A stretch of 64,000 nucleotides of DNA from Streptomyces sp. A0642. GTDB lineage: Bacteria > Actinomycetota > Actinomycetes > Streptomycetales > Streptomycetaceae. A program made the translations under genes and the position numbers. The notes beneath the pieces were generated by a model that was not told where the DNA came from, did no database searches, and saw only the letters and a list, made by a program, of their open reading frames with translations. The stretch spans positions 62,001-126,000 of the forward strand of contig NZ_SSBL01000021.1 of assembly GCF_004795105.1 (NCBI RefSeq), read 5' to 3'. Positions within the stretch are counted from its first letter, which is position 1. Every line of letters starts with the position of its first letter. Shown piece by piece: positions 14,516 to 23,731 of the stretch.

Positions 14516-16708
14516 TCACATCTCCTCGTCGGCCGCCGGGACCTCCTCAGACCCGTCCCCACCTGCGCAGATGTCCAGGACGGAAGCGCCGAACCGGCCC
14601 AGTTTCCGTGCGCCGACCCCTGAGATACAGGCCAGTTCGCCCTCGGTGGCCGGCACCGCCTCGGCGATGGCCATCAGCGTCTTGTCGGTGAACACGCAGT
14701 ACGCGGGCTGGCCGATGTCCTGCGCGCGGGCCGCACGCCAGTCGCGCAGCCGCTCGTACAGCGCCTCGTCCATGTCGGACGGACAGTCGTCGCAGCGCAT
14801 CAGCTTCATCTCGCCGGCGTCGGTCAGGGTCTTGCCGCAGACCCGGCACAGGGCCGGCCCCCGCCGCTTGCGCCTGGCCGCGGCGGCCGGGCGCTCGATC
14901 CCGCCGCTGCCGCCTGCCGTCGCCCGCCCGCCGAGCGGCGTCGAGCCCGGGCGCAGCCCGTTCAGGAACCGGCTCGGCCGACGGCCCGCCCGGCCGCCGG
15001 GTGAGCGCGCCAGCGACCACGACAGCGAGAGGTGGAAGCGGGCCCGGGTGACCCCGACGTAGAGGAGCCGGCGCTCCTCCTCGATCTGCTCGTCCGTCTT
15101 GGCGTAGGTGATCGGCATCATTCCCTCGGTCAGCCCGACCAGGAACACGGCGTCCCACTCCAGGCCCTTCGCCGAGTGCAGTGAGGCCAGCGTGACGCCC
15201 TGGACCGTGGGGGCGTGCTGGGCGGCGGCCCGCTCGTCCAGTTCGGCGACCAGGTCGGAGAGGGTGGCGCCCGGCCTGGCCCGTTCGAAGTCCTCGGCCA
15301 GCCGGACGATGGCGGCCAGGGACTCCCAGCGGTCGCGCACCGCCCCTGATCCGGCGGGCGGCTCGCTGCTCCAGCCCTTGGTGGAGAGCACGGCCCGCAC
15401 CTCGGAGGGGAGGCCCTCCGCATCGTCCAGCAGGGAGTCGTTGCCCCCCGCCCGGGCCGCCCCGCGCAGGGCCACGCCCGCTTCCCGCACCTCGGGGCGG
15501 TCGAAGAACCGCTCGGCGCCCCTGAGCTGGTAGGGCACGCCCGCGTCCGCGAGGGCCTGCTCGTAGACCTCGGACTGGGAGTTGACCCGGTAGAGCACGG
15601 CGATCTCGCCGGCCGGCACGCCCTCGGCGATCAGATCCCGGATCCGCCGGGCGGTGCCTTCGGCCTCCGCGGGCTCGTCCGCGTACTCCAGGTAGGAGGG
15701 GTCGGGGCCGGACTCGCGCTGCGAGACCAGCTCGAGCCGGTGCTCGGCGGCCCGGCCGCGGGCCTGGGAGAGCAGGCCGTTGGCCAGATGGACGACCTGG
15801 GGCGTGGAGCGGTAGTCCCGGACGAGCTTGACCACGGTGGCCCGGGGGTGACGGGTGCGGAAGTTGAGCAGGTGGTCGGGGGTGGCTCCGGTGAAGGAGT
15901 AGATCGTCTGGCTGGCGTCGCCGACGACGCAGAGGTTGTCCCGGTCACCGAGCCAGAGGTCGAGGAGCCTTTGCTGGAGCGGGCTGACGTCCTGGTACTC
16001 GTCGACCACGAAGTGCTGGTACTGGCGGCGGACGTGGTCGGCGATGTCATGGCGGTCCTGCAGGATGCCGACGGTGAGGAGCAGCACGTCCTCGAAGTCG
16101 ATCACCGTGCGGTCGCGCTTCAGCTGCTCGTACATCGCGTAGATCTGGGAGATCTCCGCCGGGTCGCGCGGGGCGTCCCGCTGGGACTTGGCGACCACGG
16201 CCGGATAGTCGGCGGGCACGGTCTGGGTGACCTTGGCCCACTCGATCTCGCTCGTGACGTCGCGCAGCTCGTTGCGGTCCAGCCGGACGCGGCAGCGGGC
16301 CGCCGCCTCGGCGACCAGCTGGACCTTGCGCTCCAGCAGCCGGGGCAGATCGCCACCGACTGCTTTCGGCCAGAAGTACTGGAGCTGACGCAGCGCCGCG
16401 GAGTGGAAGGTCCGCGCCTGCACCCCGCCCGCGCCGAGCTGGCGCAGGCGTCCGCGCATCTCGCCGGCGGCACGGTTGGTGAACGTGACGGCAAGCACAC
16501 TCGACGGCTGGAGTATCCCCGCGCGCACCCCGTAGGCGATGCGGTGCGTGATGGCCCGCGTCTTGCCCGTACCGGCTCCGGCCAGCACGCATACCGGGCC
16601 CTGCAGGGCCATGGCGACCTCGCGCTGCTCGGGGTCGAGCCCGTCGAGGACGGCGTCGGCGGAGTCGGGGACCTGGGGGAAGAGGGTGGAATGCGTTGCT
16701 GATGTCAC
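14516..16708 (-). CDS. uvrD2: ATP-dependent DNA helicase UvrD2
   Basis: SF1 3'-5' helicase of 730 aa. Walker A GAGTGKT lies at residues 44-50, and VDEYQDVSPLQ, VVGDASQTIYSF and SAKGLEWD mark the other helicase motifs. Between helicase and tail is a four-Cys zinc motif (CRVCG and CDDC). An HRDC domain makes up the last ~80 residues, ending with the GVGARKLGRFG helix-hairpin. The zinc motif plus HRDC architecture defines actinobacterial UvrD2. It acts in DNA repair and is reported essential in mycobacteria. Neighbours are wblC downstream and the mycoredoxin gene divergently upstream. Confidence 0.95.
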   Translation of the reverse strand: MTSATHSTLFPQVPDSADAVLDGLDPEQREVAMALQGPVCVLAGAGTGKTRAITHRIAYGVRAGILQPSSVLAVTFTNRAAGEMRGRLRQLGAGGVQARTFHSAALRQLQYFWPKAVGGDLPRLLERKVQLVAEAAARCRVRLDRNELRDVTSEIEWAKVTQTVPADYPAVVAKSQRDAPRDPAEISQIYAMYEQLKRDRTVIDFEDVLLLTVGILQDRHDIADHVRRQYQHFVVDEYQDVSPLQQRLLDLWLGDRDNLCVVGDASQTIYSFTGATPDHLLNFRTRHPRATVVKLVRDYRSTPQVVHLANGLLSQARGRAAEHRLELVSQRESGPDPSYLEYADEPAEAEGTARRIRDLIAEGVPAGEIAVLYRVNSQSEVYEQALADAGVPYQLRGAERFFDRPEVREAGVALRGAARAGGNDSLLDDAEGLPSEVRAVLSTKGWSSEPPAGSGAVRDRWESLAAIVRLAEDFERARPGATLSDLVAELDERAAAQHAPTVQGVTLASLHSAKGLEWDAVFLVGLTEGMMPITYAKTDEQIEEERRLLYVGVTRARFHLSLSWSLARSPGGRAGRRPSRFLNGLRPGSTPLGGRATAGGSGGIERPAAAARRKRRGPALCRVCGKTLTDAGEMKLMRCDDCPSDMDEALYERLRDWRAARAQDIGQPAYCVFTDKTLMAIAEAVPATEGELACISGVGARKLGRFGASVLDICAGGDGSEEVPAADEEM

Positions 16709-16839
16709 CCCGCCATGCTGCCAGGTCGAAAGGGGCGGCCGCGGAAGTTGTCCACAGGGGAGTCACGACTGTCGTACTAATACGGGGGTGGCCGGTCCGC
16801 AGCGGTACAGGGGCGGCCCACCCGGAACGGGAGTGGTCC

Positions 16840-16866
16840 GGGAATGGTGGCCAGGTCACGTACGTT
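16840..16866 (+). promoter_or_regulatory. SigR-type promoter of mycoredoxin gene
   Basis: GGGAAT (16840-16845), exactly 18 bases, then GTT (16864-16866), matching the GGAAT-N18-GTT consensus of the thiol-oxidative-stress sigma factor SigR. It faces the mycoredoxin gene 130 bases downstream. Mycoredoxin control by SigR is expected from its redox role. Confidence 0.8.
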
Positions 16867-16997
16867 CCCCTTCCGTGCGGCGACGCACGGCCCGGCCTCT
16901 CCGCGGGATCTCGGTCCGGCGGAGGAGTGTGACGGACGAGACCGCGACGGGACGTGACGGGACTGCCGTGACCGATGAGACAGAGGAGCGCGAAGAC

Positions 16998-17255
16998 ATG
17001 CCGGGCACTGTGACGATGTACAGCACCACGTGGTGCGGCTACTGCCGTCGGCTCAAGGGCCAGATGGACCGCGAGGGCATCGCGTACACCGAGATCAACA
17101 TCGAGCAGGACCCGGAGTCGGCGGCGTTCGTCGAGAAGGCGAATGGCGGGAACCAGACGGTCCCGACCGTTCTGGTGGCCCCCTCCGGCGGTGGTGAGGA
17201 CGTCGTCATGACGAACCCGAGCCTGGCTCAGGTGAAGCAGGCACTCTCCGCCTGA
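16998..17255 (+). CDS. mrx1: Mycoredoxin (glutaredoxin-like)
   Basis: Glutaredoxin-fold oxidoreductase of 85 aa that reduces mycothiol-mixed disulfides. The active site CGYC lies at residues 13-16 (TWCGYC), and the conserved TVPT cis-Pro loop is visible. The ATG at 16998 has GAGGAG upstream. An in-frame GTG at 16929, also preceded by GGAGGAG, could add an acidic 23-residue extension, so two isoforms are possible. A SigR-type promoter lies upstream and a strong hairpin terminator follows. Confidence 0.92.
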   Translation: MPGTVTMYSTTWCGYCRRLKGQMDREGIAYTEINIEQDPESAAFVEKANGGNQTVPTVLVAPSGGGEDVVMTNPSLAQVKQALSA

Positions 17256-17270
17256 CGGCCCCGCGCCGAA

Positions 17271-17303
17271 CGCCCCCTCCGGTGGAGACCACCGGAGGGG
17301 GCG
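17271..17303. terminator. Hairpin terminator after mycoredoxin
   Basis: A perfect 15-bp stem (CGCCCCCTCCGGTGG and complement) has a three-base loop and is followed by TT. It ends the mycoredoxin transcript. Confidence 0.87.
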
Positions 17304-17416
17304 TTGCCGTGTGCGCGCGGGCTTGCGCCGGCGGGTGTTCGCACTCCGGTCGCCAGTCGGCACGAACCGATCATGGCCGCACGGTCTCACCGCGAGGAGG
17401 GTCCGGGCGAGCGCCG

Positions 17417-17572
17417 GGTCGAACCGTGGGCGGCCGGGTCAGCCCGTGGCCGGCCGGGGCAAACCGTGGGCGACCGCCGGGCCAGCCCGTGGCCGGCCGG
17501 GTCAAACGGCGGACGCCCCGGGGCAGCCCGTGGCCGCCCGGGTCGGGCCGCCCGGGTCAGGCCGCCCGGACC
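17417..17572. repeat. Degenerate ~20-bp tandem GC-rich repeat
   Basis: About seven imperfect units of 20-23 bp with the core CCGTGGCCGGCCGG (variants CCGTGGGCGGCCGG and CCGTGGCCGCCCGG) run from 17417. They alternate in two subtypes, separated by GTCAG or GGCAAA joints, and degrade into shorter units over the nudC stop codon. The 301-bp gap 17256-17556 holds only the terminator and this repeat. Confidence 0.75.
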
Positions 17573-18501
17573 GGCTTCGGGAGCGGCTTCCCGTACCAGA
17601 TCTCGATCAGGCGGGCCGCGATCGAGATGCCGAACGGCGGCAGGATCTCGCCCGACTCGAAGGCGGCCGTCAGCTCCTCGCGGGAGAACCAGCGGGCCTC
17701 CTCGATCTCCTCGCCGTCGACGTTGATGTCGAACGTCGTGGCCCGTGCCATGAAACCGAGCATCAGGCTGGAGGGGAACGGCCAGGGCTGGCTGGCGATG
17801 TACTCGACCTCGCCGACCGTGATGCCCGCCTCCTCGAAGACCTCGCGGGCCACGGACTGCTCGATCGACTCGCCCGGCTCGACGAAACCGGCCAGCGTGG
17901 AGAAGCGGCCCTCGGGCCAGTGGACCTGCCGGCCCAGCAGGGCGCGGTCCTGGTCGTCGGTGACGAGCATGATGACCGCGGGGTCGGTGCGCGGGTAGTG
18001 CTCGGCACCGCAGGCCTGGCAGCGGCGGATGTGGCCGGCCGCCGCGATGACCGTGCGTTCGCCGCAGCGGGAGCAGAAGCGGTGCAGCCGCTGCCAGTTC
18101 TCCAGCGCCACCGCGTGCACCATCAGACCGGCGTCGCGGGCGCCGAGGAGCAGGCCCGCCTCGCGCAGCCCCGCCGGCCGGGCCGACTGGTCCATGCGGC
18201 CGGGCAGCGAGTCCTTCTGGAGCGCGAAGTAGCTGACGCCGTCCTCGTCGGTACCGAGGAAGTAGCGGTGGGTCTCGGTGACCGGAGCCTCGAAGGCGGG
18301 GGTCATCACGAGTTCGGTGCCGTCGGCCGTGTCGTCGATCAGCACCTGCCCGCCGGAGACGACGAAGACCCGCGTCGTCGGGTGGCTCCACGCAGCGGCC
18401 AGCCAGGCCTCGTCGAGGCGGTGGTGCGCCGCGCGGTCGATGCCGCTCGGCGCCGTCAGACCGATGGGCCGGTCCGTGGTGGCATTGTCGAAGGTGCTCA
18501 C
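17557..18501 (-). CDS. nudC: NAD(+) diphosphatase NudC
   Basis: Nudix enzyme of 314 aa that cleaves NAD(H) to NMN(H) and AMP, and in some bacteria removes NAD caps from RNA. A zinc ribbon (CSRCG ... CQACG) precedes a canonical Nudix box, GFVEPGESIEQSVAREVFEE. The NudC-specific SQPWPFPSS follows. It lies 44 bp downstream of the dipeptidase gene and probably shares its transcript. The gene order next to mycoredoxin and uvrD2 matches mycobacteria. Confidence 0.95.
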   Translation of the reverse strand: MSTFDNATTDRPIGLTAPSGIDRAAHHRLDEAWLAAAWSHPTTRVFVVSGGQVLIDDTADGTELVMTPAFEAPVTETHRYFLGTDEDGVSYFALQKDSLPGRMDQSARPAGLREAGLLLGARDAGLMVHAVALENWQRLHRFCSRCGERTVIAAAGHIRRCQACGAEHYPRTDPAVIMLVTDDQDRALLGRQVHWPEGRFSTLAGFVEPGESIEQSVAREVFEEAGITVGEVEYIASQPWPFPSSLMLGFMARATTFDINVDGEEIEEARWFSREELTAAFESGEILPPFGISIAARLIEIWYGKPLPKPVRAA

Positions 18502-18545
18502 AGGTGCTTCCTACTCCCCCGGGATGGATCGGGTGTTCAGAGGAT

Positions 18546-19940
18546 TCAGCGGAGTGCGGCGGCCAGCTCGCCCCAGAGGTGGGCGGTGGTCTCGACGCCC
18601 TTCAGCAGCAGGTCGAGTTCGACCTTCTCGTTGGGGGCGTGCCAGCCGTCGGACGGTACGGAGATGCCCAGGAAGAGGACGGGTGCGCCGAGCACGTCCT
18701 GCAGGTCGGCGGCGGGTCCCGAGCCTCCTTCGCGGGTGAAGAGGATCTTCTGGCCGAACGCCCGCCCCATCGCGCGGGCGACGGCCTGCAGCGCGGGGTG
18801 GTCCAGGGGCGTCAGACAGGGGCGGGTCGCCGGGAGGAAGGTGATCCTGTGACGGATTCCGGCCGGGATGCGGTCCTCGGCCCAGGCCAGGACGGCCTTC
18901 CGGACGTGGTCCGGGTCCTGCCCCGCGACCAGGCGGAAGCTGATCTTCGCCAGGGCGGAGGCCGGGATGATCGTCTTGCTTCCGGCGCCGTGGTAGCCGC
19001 CGCCGATGCCGTTGACCTCGGCGGTGGGACGGGCCCAGATCCGCTCCAGCGTGGAGTATCCGGCCTCGCCCGAGGCGGCGCCCGACCTGGCGGTGCGCAG
19101 CCAGGTGGCCTCGTCGAAGGGCAGCTCGGCGAAGAGGGCGCGTTCGGTGTCCGTGAGCTCGGCCACGCCGTCGTAGAAGCCGGGGACGGCGACCCGGCCG
19201 TCGGAGTCGTGGAGCGCCGCGACGAGGCGGGCGATCTCCGTCGCGGGGTTGGGGACGGCGCCGCCGAACGATCCGGAGTGGATGTCCTGCTCCGGTCCGT
19301 GCAGCTCGATCTCGCACTCGGCGAGGCCGCGCATGCCGGTGCAGACGGTCGGGGTCGTCTCGTCCCACATGCCGGTGTCGGAGACGATCACGGCGTCCGC
19401 GGTGAGGCGGCCGGCCCGCTGCTCGACCAGCGCGCGGAAGTGCGGGGAGCCCGACTCCTCCTCGCCCTCGACGAGGAGTTTGAGGTGGACTGCGGGGGCG
19501 GTGCGGCCGGTGGTGGCGAGGTGCGCCCGGACGCCGAGGGTGTGGAAGAACACCTGCCCCTTGTCGTCGGCCGCGCCGCGCCCGTACATCCTGCCGTCCC
19601 GGATCACCGGTTCGAAGGGGTCGGTGTCCCAGCCGTCCTCACGGGCGGCGGGCTGCACGTCGTGGTGCCCGTACACGAGGACCGTGGGGGCGTCCGGGTC
19701 GTCGGAGGGCCACTCGGCGAAGACGGCGGGCGCGCCGTCCGTCTCCCAGATCTCCGAGACCGGGAACCCGGTCTCCTTCAGCTTGGCGGACAGCCACGCG
19801 GCGCTGCGCCGTACGTCCTCGTCGTGCTCCGGCTGGGCGGATACGGAGGGGATGCGCAGCCACTCGGCGAGGTCGTCGAGGAAGGCCGCGCGGTGCTGCT
19901 CGGTGTACGTACGGACGGCACTGTCCGGGGTGTCGCTCAT
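18546..19940 (-). CDS. M20 family dipeptidase
   Basis: Metallodipeptidase of 464 aa, M20 clan, with two catalytic zinc ions. The ligands are visible in order: GHHDVQP (about 91-97), the bridging Asp with its GAADDKG loop (about 122-128), and EGEEESGS (about 158-165) with the general-base Glu. No signal peptide, so it is cytoplasmic. It starts 10 bp downstream of the adnB-like gene and leads into nudC. The substrate is probably small peptides, not further defined. Confidence 0.92.
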   Translation of the reverse strand: MSDTPDSAVRTYTEQHRAAFLDDLAEWLRIPSVSAQPEHDEDVRRSAAWLSAKLKETGFPVSEIWETDGAPAVFAEWPSDDPDAPTVLVYGHHDVQPAAREDGWDTDPFEPVIRDGRMYGRGAADDKGQVFFHTLGVRAHLATTGRTAPAVHLKLLVEGEEESGSPHFRALVEQRAGRLTADAVIVSDTGMWDETTPTVCTGMRGLAECEIELHGPEQDIHSGSFGGAVPNPATEIARLVAALHDSDGRVAVPGFYDGVAELTDTERALFAELPFDEATWLRTARSGAASGEAGYSTLERIWARPTAEVNGIGGGYHGAGSKTIIPASALAKISFRLVAGQDPDHVRKAVLAWAEDRIPAGIRHRITFLPATRPCLTPLDHPALQAVARAMGRAFGQKILFTREGGSGPAADLQDVLGAPVLFLGISVPSDGWHAPNEKVELDLLLKGVETTAHLWGELAAALR

Positions 19941-19950
19941 GACCTTCAGC

Positions 19951-22900
19951 TTATCCGCCCACGGGAGGTGGCTCGTCCAGGAGGATGCGCTCCAGTTCCC
20001 GACGGCCGGGGAGGCTGGTGGGGCGGACGCTCTCGCCGCTGCGTACGAACAGGAACGTCGCCGTGACGTCGGTGAGCGGCAGCCCGTGCAGCTCGGCCCA
20101 GGCGAGGCGGTAGACGGCGAGCTGGAGGGGGTCGGCGGTGTGGGTGCGGCTGGTCTTCCAGTCGACGATCTCGTACGTGTTCCCCGTGCGGTACACCGCG
20201 TCGATGCGGCCCCGGATCACCCGGCCGGCGAGGGTGATCTGGAAGGGCGTCTCGACGCGGTACGGGGTGCGGCGGGCGTACGGGGTGCGCTCGAAGGCCT
20301 CCTTGAGCTCGGCGAGATCGCGCTCGTCGGCGATGTCGGCGTCGCTCTCGTCGCCGCCGGGCAACTCGTCGGGGCCGAGCATGGGGAGCGGCAGCTCCTC
20401 GAAGCGGGACTCGACCCAGGCGTGGAAGCGGGTGCCCCGGCGGGCGGCGGGCTGCGGGGGGCGGGGCATGGGGCGGGCCAGTTCCTGGGCGAAGCCGTCG
20501 GGGTCGTCGGCGAGGCGCAGCAGCTGGGTGGCGGAGAGCGAGGCGGGCACGAGCACCTCACGCACGGTGGCGCGGGCGCGGCGCAGCTCCCCGGCGAGGG
20601 CGTCGAGGTCGCGGTCCCAGGACGCGAGGGTCCGGGACTCCTCGGGGGTGAGGCGCGCGGGGAGCTGCTCGGGGGTACGGGCGGCGGGGACGTGAGGGGC
20701 GGCGGGCGCCACCGGGTCGTCGGGGAGCCCTCGCGGCCCGTCCGCCGGGAAGGGGGCCTCGCCCGGGAGGGGGTCGTCGTCGGGGAACGGTTCGTCGTCC
20801 AGGAAGGGGTCGTCCTCGGGGAACGGTTCCTCGTCCGGGAACGGCTCGCCCTCGGGAAACAGCTCGTCACCGGTGTGGACGGCGTCCGAGGAGGGCCCCG
20901 GCTCCGCCGTCGCGTTCCCGCCCGGCCCCGGGCCCGCCAGGGCCAGCGCCTCCAGATGGGCCATCACCGTGTCCGCGGCGGCCCGGCGGCGGGCCAGCGC
21001 GGCGGTGTCCAGCGGCAGCGGCCAGGCGTGGTCGGCCGTGGCCTCGCCGAGGGCCGGGTTCTCCTCGTCCTGTGCCGGCTCGTCCGCCCACGCCTCGATC
21101 TCGCCGTGCCCGGCCGCGCAGTGCTCGTACAACGCCTCCAGGAAGGCGGAGGGGCCGCGCGGCTTCTTCTGGCTCGGTCCCCACCAGTGGCCGGAGCCGA
21201 GGAGGAGGGTGCGGGGCCGGGTGAAGGTGACATAGCCGAGGCGGAGTTCCTCGGTGTGCTGGTGCTCGGTCAGCTCCTCCTTGAAGCCCTTGAGGCCCTT
21301 GGCGTCGAAGGCGTGGAGGACGGGCAGGGTGGCGGCGTCGCCGCGCAGGGCGTGCGGGAGGACCTGGGACTGCGAGGTCCAGGCCTCGCGTGAGCGGCCG
21401 CTGGGGAACTGACCGGCCACCAGGCCGGGCACGGCGACGACGTCCCACTCCAGGCCCTTGGACTTGTGGGCGGTGAGGACCTTGACGGTGTTCTCGCCGC
21501 CGGGCAGCGCGTTGTCCAGGCCCTTCTCGTACTGCGCGGCGGTGCGCAGGAAGCCGAGGAAGGCGAGCAGCGTCGCCTCCGGGTCGACGGCGGCGAACCG
21601 GGCGGCGACGTCGAGGAAGTTGGCGAGGGTCTCGCGGCGGCGGGCCGCCAGGGCCTGGGGGGAGGCGGACAGCTCGACCTCCAGGCCGGTGGTGGCGAGC
21701 ACCCGGTGCAGGACGTCCATCAGCGGGTCGGAGAGCGAGCGGCGCAGGTCGCGCAGTTCCGTGGCGAGGCGGGCGAACCGGATGCGGGCCTCGGCGGAGA
21801 ACGGCAGCCGGTCGTCCTGTTCGCCGCCGGAGTCCAGGAAGGTGTCCAGGGCGTCGGCCAGCGAGATCACCTCGGCCGGGTCGACGCCCTCGACGGCCTC
21901 GGCGAGGCGGCGGTCGGGGTCGAAGTCGTCGTCGTCCCCGTGGGCGGCGCGGTGGACCAGGAGGCGGGCGCGGCGGCCGAGCAGGGCGAGGTCGCGGGGG
22001 CCGATCCGCCAGCGGGGGCCGGTGAGCAGCCGGACCAGGGAGGCGTTGGCCCCGGGGTCCTGGAGGACCTCGCAGACGGCCACGAGGTCGGCGACCTCGG
22101 GGAGGTGGAGCAGCCCGGAGAGGCCGACGACCTCGACCGGGATGTCCCGGGCGACAAGCGCGGCCTGGATCCCGGGGAAGTCGCCCGCGGTGCGGCACAG
22201 GACGGCGATCTCGCCGGGGGCCTTGCCGGTGCGCACGAGGTGGGCGATCGAGTCGGCGAGCCAGTCGAGCTCCTCGGCGTGGGTGCGCAGCAAGGCGCAG
22301 CGGACGAGGCCGTCGCGCTCGGCGCCGGGGGCGGGGCGCAGGGCCTCGACGCCCTCGTGCATGGCGCGCAGGGGGGTGGCGAGCCCGTTGGCGAGGTGGA
22401 GGAGGCGGCCGCCGCTGCGGCGGTTCTCGCTGAGGGAGTAGCGGGCGGCCGGGGTGCCGTCGGCGTGCGGGAAGTGGCTGGGGAAGTCGTCGAGGTTGGC
22501 CACGGACGCGCCGCGCCAGCCGTAGATGGCCTGGCAGGGGTCGCCCACCGCGGTGACGGCGTGTCCGGACGCGGTGCCGTCGGGGCCGCTGCCGAAGAGG
22601 GCGGAGAGCAGGAGGCGCTGGGCGACGGAGGTGTCCTGGTACTCGTCGAGCAGAACGACCCGGTACTCGTCGCGCAGGATGGCGCCGACCTCGGGGCGGG
22701 TGAGGGCGAGCCGGGCGGAGAGGGCGATCTGGTCGCCGAAGTCGAGGAGGTCGCGGCTGCGCTTCGCCTCCCGGTAGCGCCGGGTCAGTGAGAGCAGTTC
22801 GCGGCGGGCCTCGGCGGCCTCGGGGATCTTGCGCAGTTCCGCGTTGCTGAGCTTCGCGCTCTCCAGGGTGCGGAGCAGCTCGGTGTCGTACTCCGCGAGC

Positions 22901-23457
22901 TGTTCGGGCCGTACGAGGTGTTCGGCGAGCTCGGCGTCCAGCGCCAGGAGATCGCTGACCAGGGTGGGGAACGACCTGGTCAGGGCCGGGTAGGGGCCGG
23001 GCGCCTCGCGCAGCACGCGGGCGGCGAGCTGGTAGCGGGTGGCGTCGGCGAGGAGGCGGGTGGCGGGTTCGAGTCCTATCCGCAGGCCGTGGTCGGCCAG
23101 GAGCCGGCCGGCGAAGGCGTGGTACGTGGAGATGCCGGGTTCGCCCGGGGGGTTGTCCGGGTCGATGACGTCCGGGTCGGTGACCCCGGCGGCGATCAGG
23201 GCCTTGCGGACGCGCTCGGCGAGCTCTCCGGCCGCCTTGTTGGTGAAGGTGAGGCCGAGGACCTGCTCGGGGGCGACCTGGCCGGTGCCGACCAGCCACA
23301 CCACGCGCGCCGCCATCACCGTGGTCTTCCCCGACCCGGCCCCGGCGACGATCACCTGCGGGGCGGGCGGCGCGACGATGCACGCCGTCTGCTCCGGGGT
23401 GAAGGGGATCCCGAGGAGCTCCTTGAGCTGCTCGGGATCGGTGAGGCGTGAGGACAC
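19951..23457 (-). CDS. adnB: Helicase-nuclease AdnB-like (UvrD helicase + RecB-type nuclease)
   Basis: Protein of 1168 aa from the GTG at 23457; the frame is open to 23607 and the start is uncertain because no clear Shine-Dalgarno is seen. Walker A GAGSGKT lies at about 39-45, with further SF1A motifs LLDEYQDTS and AVGDPCQAIYGWRG. A C-terminal PD-(D/E)XK nuclease has GTRFHAWVE and the catalytic VDWKTS at about 1098. Between helicase and nuclease is an acidic low-complexity insert with repeated EPFP units. AdnB pairs with AdnA as the actinobacterial end-resection motor-nuclease. Here the partner gene is separated by the divergent methyltransferase gene. Confidence 0.88.
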   Translation of the reverse strand: MSSRLTDPEQLKELLGIPFTPEQTACIVAPPAPQVIVAGAGSGKTTVMAARVVWLVGTGQVAPEQVLGLTFTNKAAGELAERVRKALIAAGVTDPDVIDPDNPPGEPGISTYHAFAGRLLADHGLRIGLEPATRLLADATRYQLAARVLREAPGPYPALTRSFPTLVSDLLALDAELAEHLVRPEQLAEYDTELLRTLESAKLSNAELRKIPEAAEARRELLSLTRRYREAKRSRDLLDFGDQIALSARLALTRPEVGAILRDEYRVVLLDEYQDTSVAQRLLLSALFGSGPDGTASGHAVTAVGDPCQAIYGWRGASVANLDDFPSHFPHADGTPAARYSLSENRRSGGRLLHLANGLATPLRAMHEGVEALRPAPGAERDGLVRCALLRTHAEELDWLADSIAHLVRTGKAPGEIAVLCRTAGDFPGIQAALVARDIPVEVVGLSGLLHLPEVADLVAVCEVLQDPGANASLVRLLTGPRWRIGPRDLALLGRRARLLVHRAAHGDDDDFDPDRRLAEAVEGVDPAEVISLADALDTFLDSGGEQDDRLPFSAEARIRFARLATELRDLRRSLSDPLMDVLHRVLATTGLEVELSASPQALAARRRETLANFLDVAARFAAVDPEATLLAFLGFLRTAAQYEKGLDNALPGGENTVKVLTAHKSKGLEWDVVAVPGLVAGQFPSGRSREAWTSQSQVLPHALRGDAATLPVLHAFDAKGLKGFKEELTEHQHTEELRLGYVTFTRPRTLLLGSGHWWGPSQKKPRGPSAFLEALYEHCAAGHGEIEAWADEPAQDEENPALGEATADHAWPLPLDTAALARRRAAADTVMAHLEALALAGPGPGGNATAEPGPSSDAVHTGDELFPEGEPFPDEEPFPEDDPFLDDEPFPDDDPLPGEAPFPADGPRGLPDDPVAPAAPHVPAARTPEQLPARLTPEESRTLASWDRDLDALAGELRRARATVREVLVPASLSATQLLRLADDPDGFAQELARPMPRPPQPAARRGTRFHAWVESRFEELPLPMLGPDELPGGDESDADIADERDLAELKEAFERTPYARRTPYRVETPFQITLAGRVIRGRIDAVYRTGNTYEIVDWKTSRTHTADPLQLAVYRLAWAELHGLPLTDVTATFLFVRSGESVRPTSLPGRRELERILLDEPPPVGG
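20745..20875 (-). repeat. Acidic EPFP-repeat segment in adnB-like gene
   Basis: The coding sequence contains repeats of GGGAACGG(T/C)TC and similar 18-bp units that encode about 40 residues of alternating acidic, Pro and Phe (EPFPEDDPF, EPFPDDDP). It sits between the helicase and nuclease parts and is probably a flexible linker. Confidence 0.65.
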
Positions 23458-23731
23458 TCCACAGAGGCTAACCGGAGAGACCGACAACCCACGAAGCCGT
23501 GGGGAGGGGCCGTCCGGGATGTGACGGGGTCCACGCCGGACCGCCGGCCGCCCGCCCGTCCCCGCGCCTTTTCCCGCCTGCGCGTCCCCCTTCCCCGCCG
23601 TCGTCAAGGAGTCCGGGAAGTGCCTCCCGGGGCCCCGTCCCCGGTCTAGGTTGTAGACGATCGCTTCCGATCACGGCCTGATCACCATCGAGCGCCTCTG
23701 AACGCATCAGCATCCTTATAAGGACGGACCC
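23458..23731. other. Divergent gap between adnB-like gene and methyltransferase
   Basis: A 274-bp gap that separates the leftward adnB-like gene from the rightward DUF574 gene. TAGGTT at 23647-23652 is a possible -10 for the methyltransferase, without a matching -35. The palindromic CCTTATAAGG lies close to the methyltransferase ribosome site. Confidence 0.35.
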
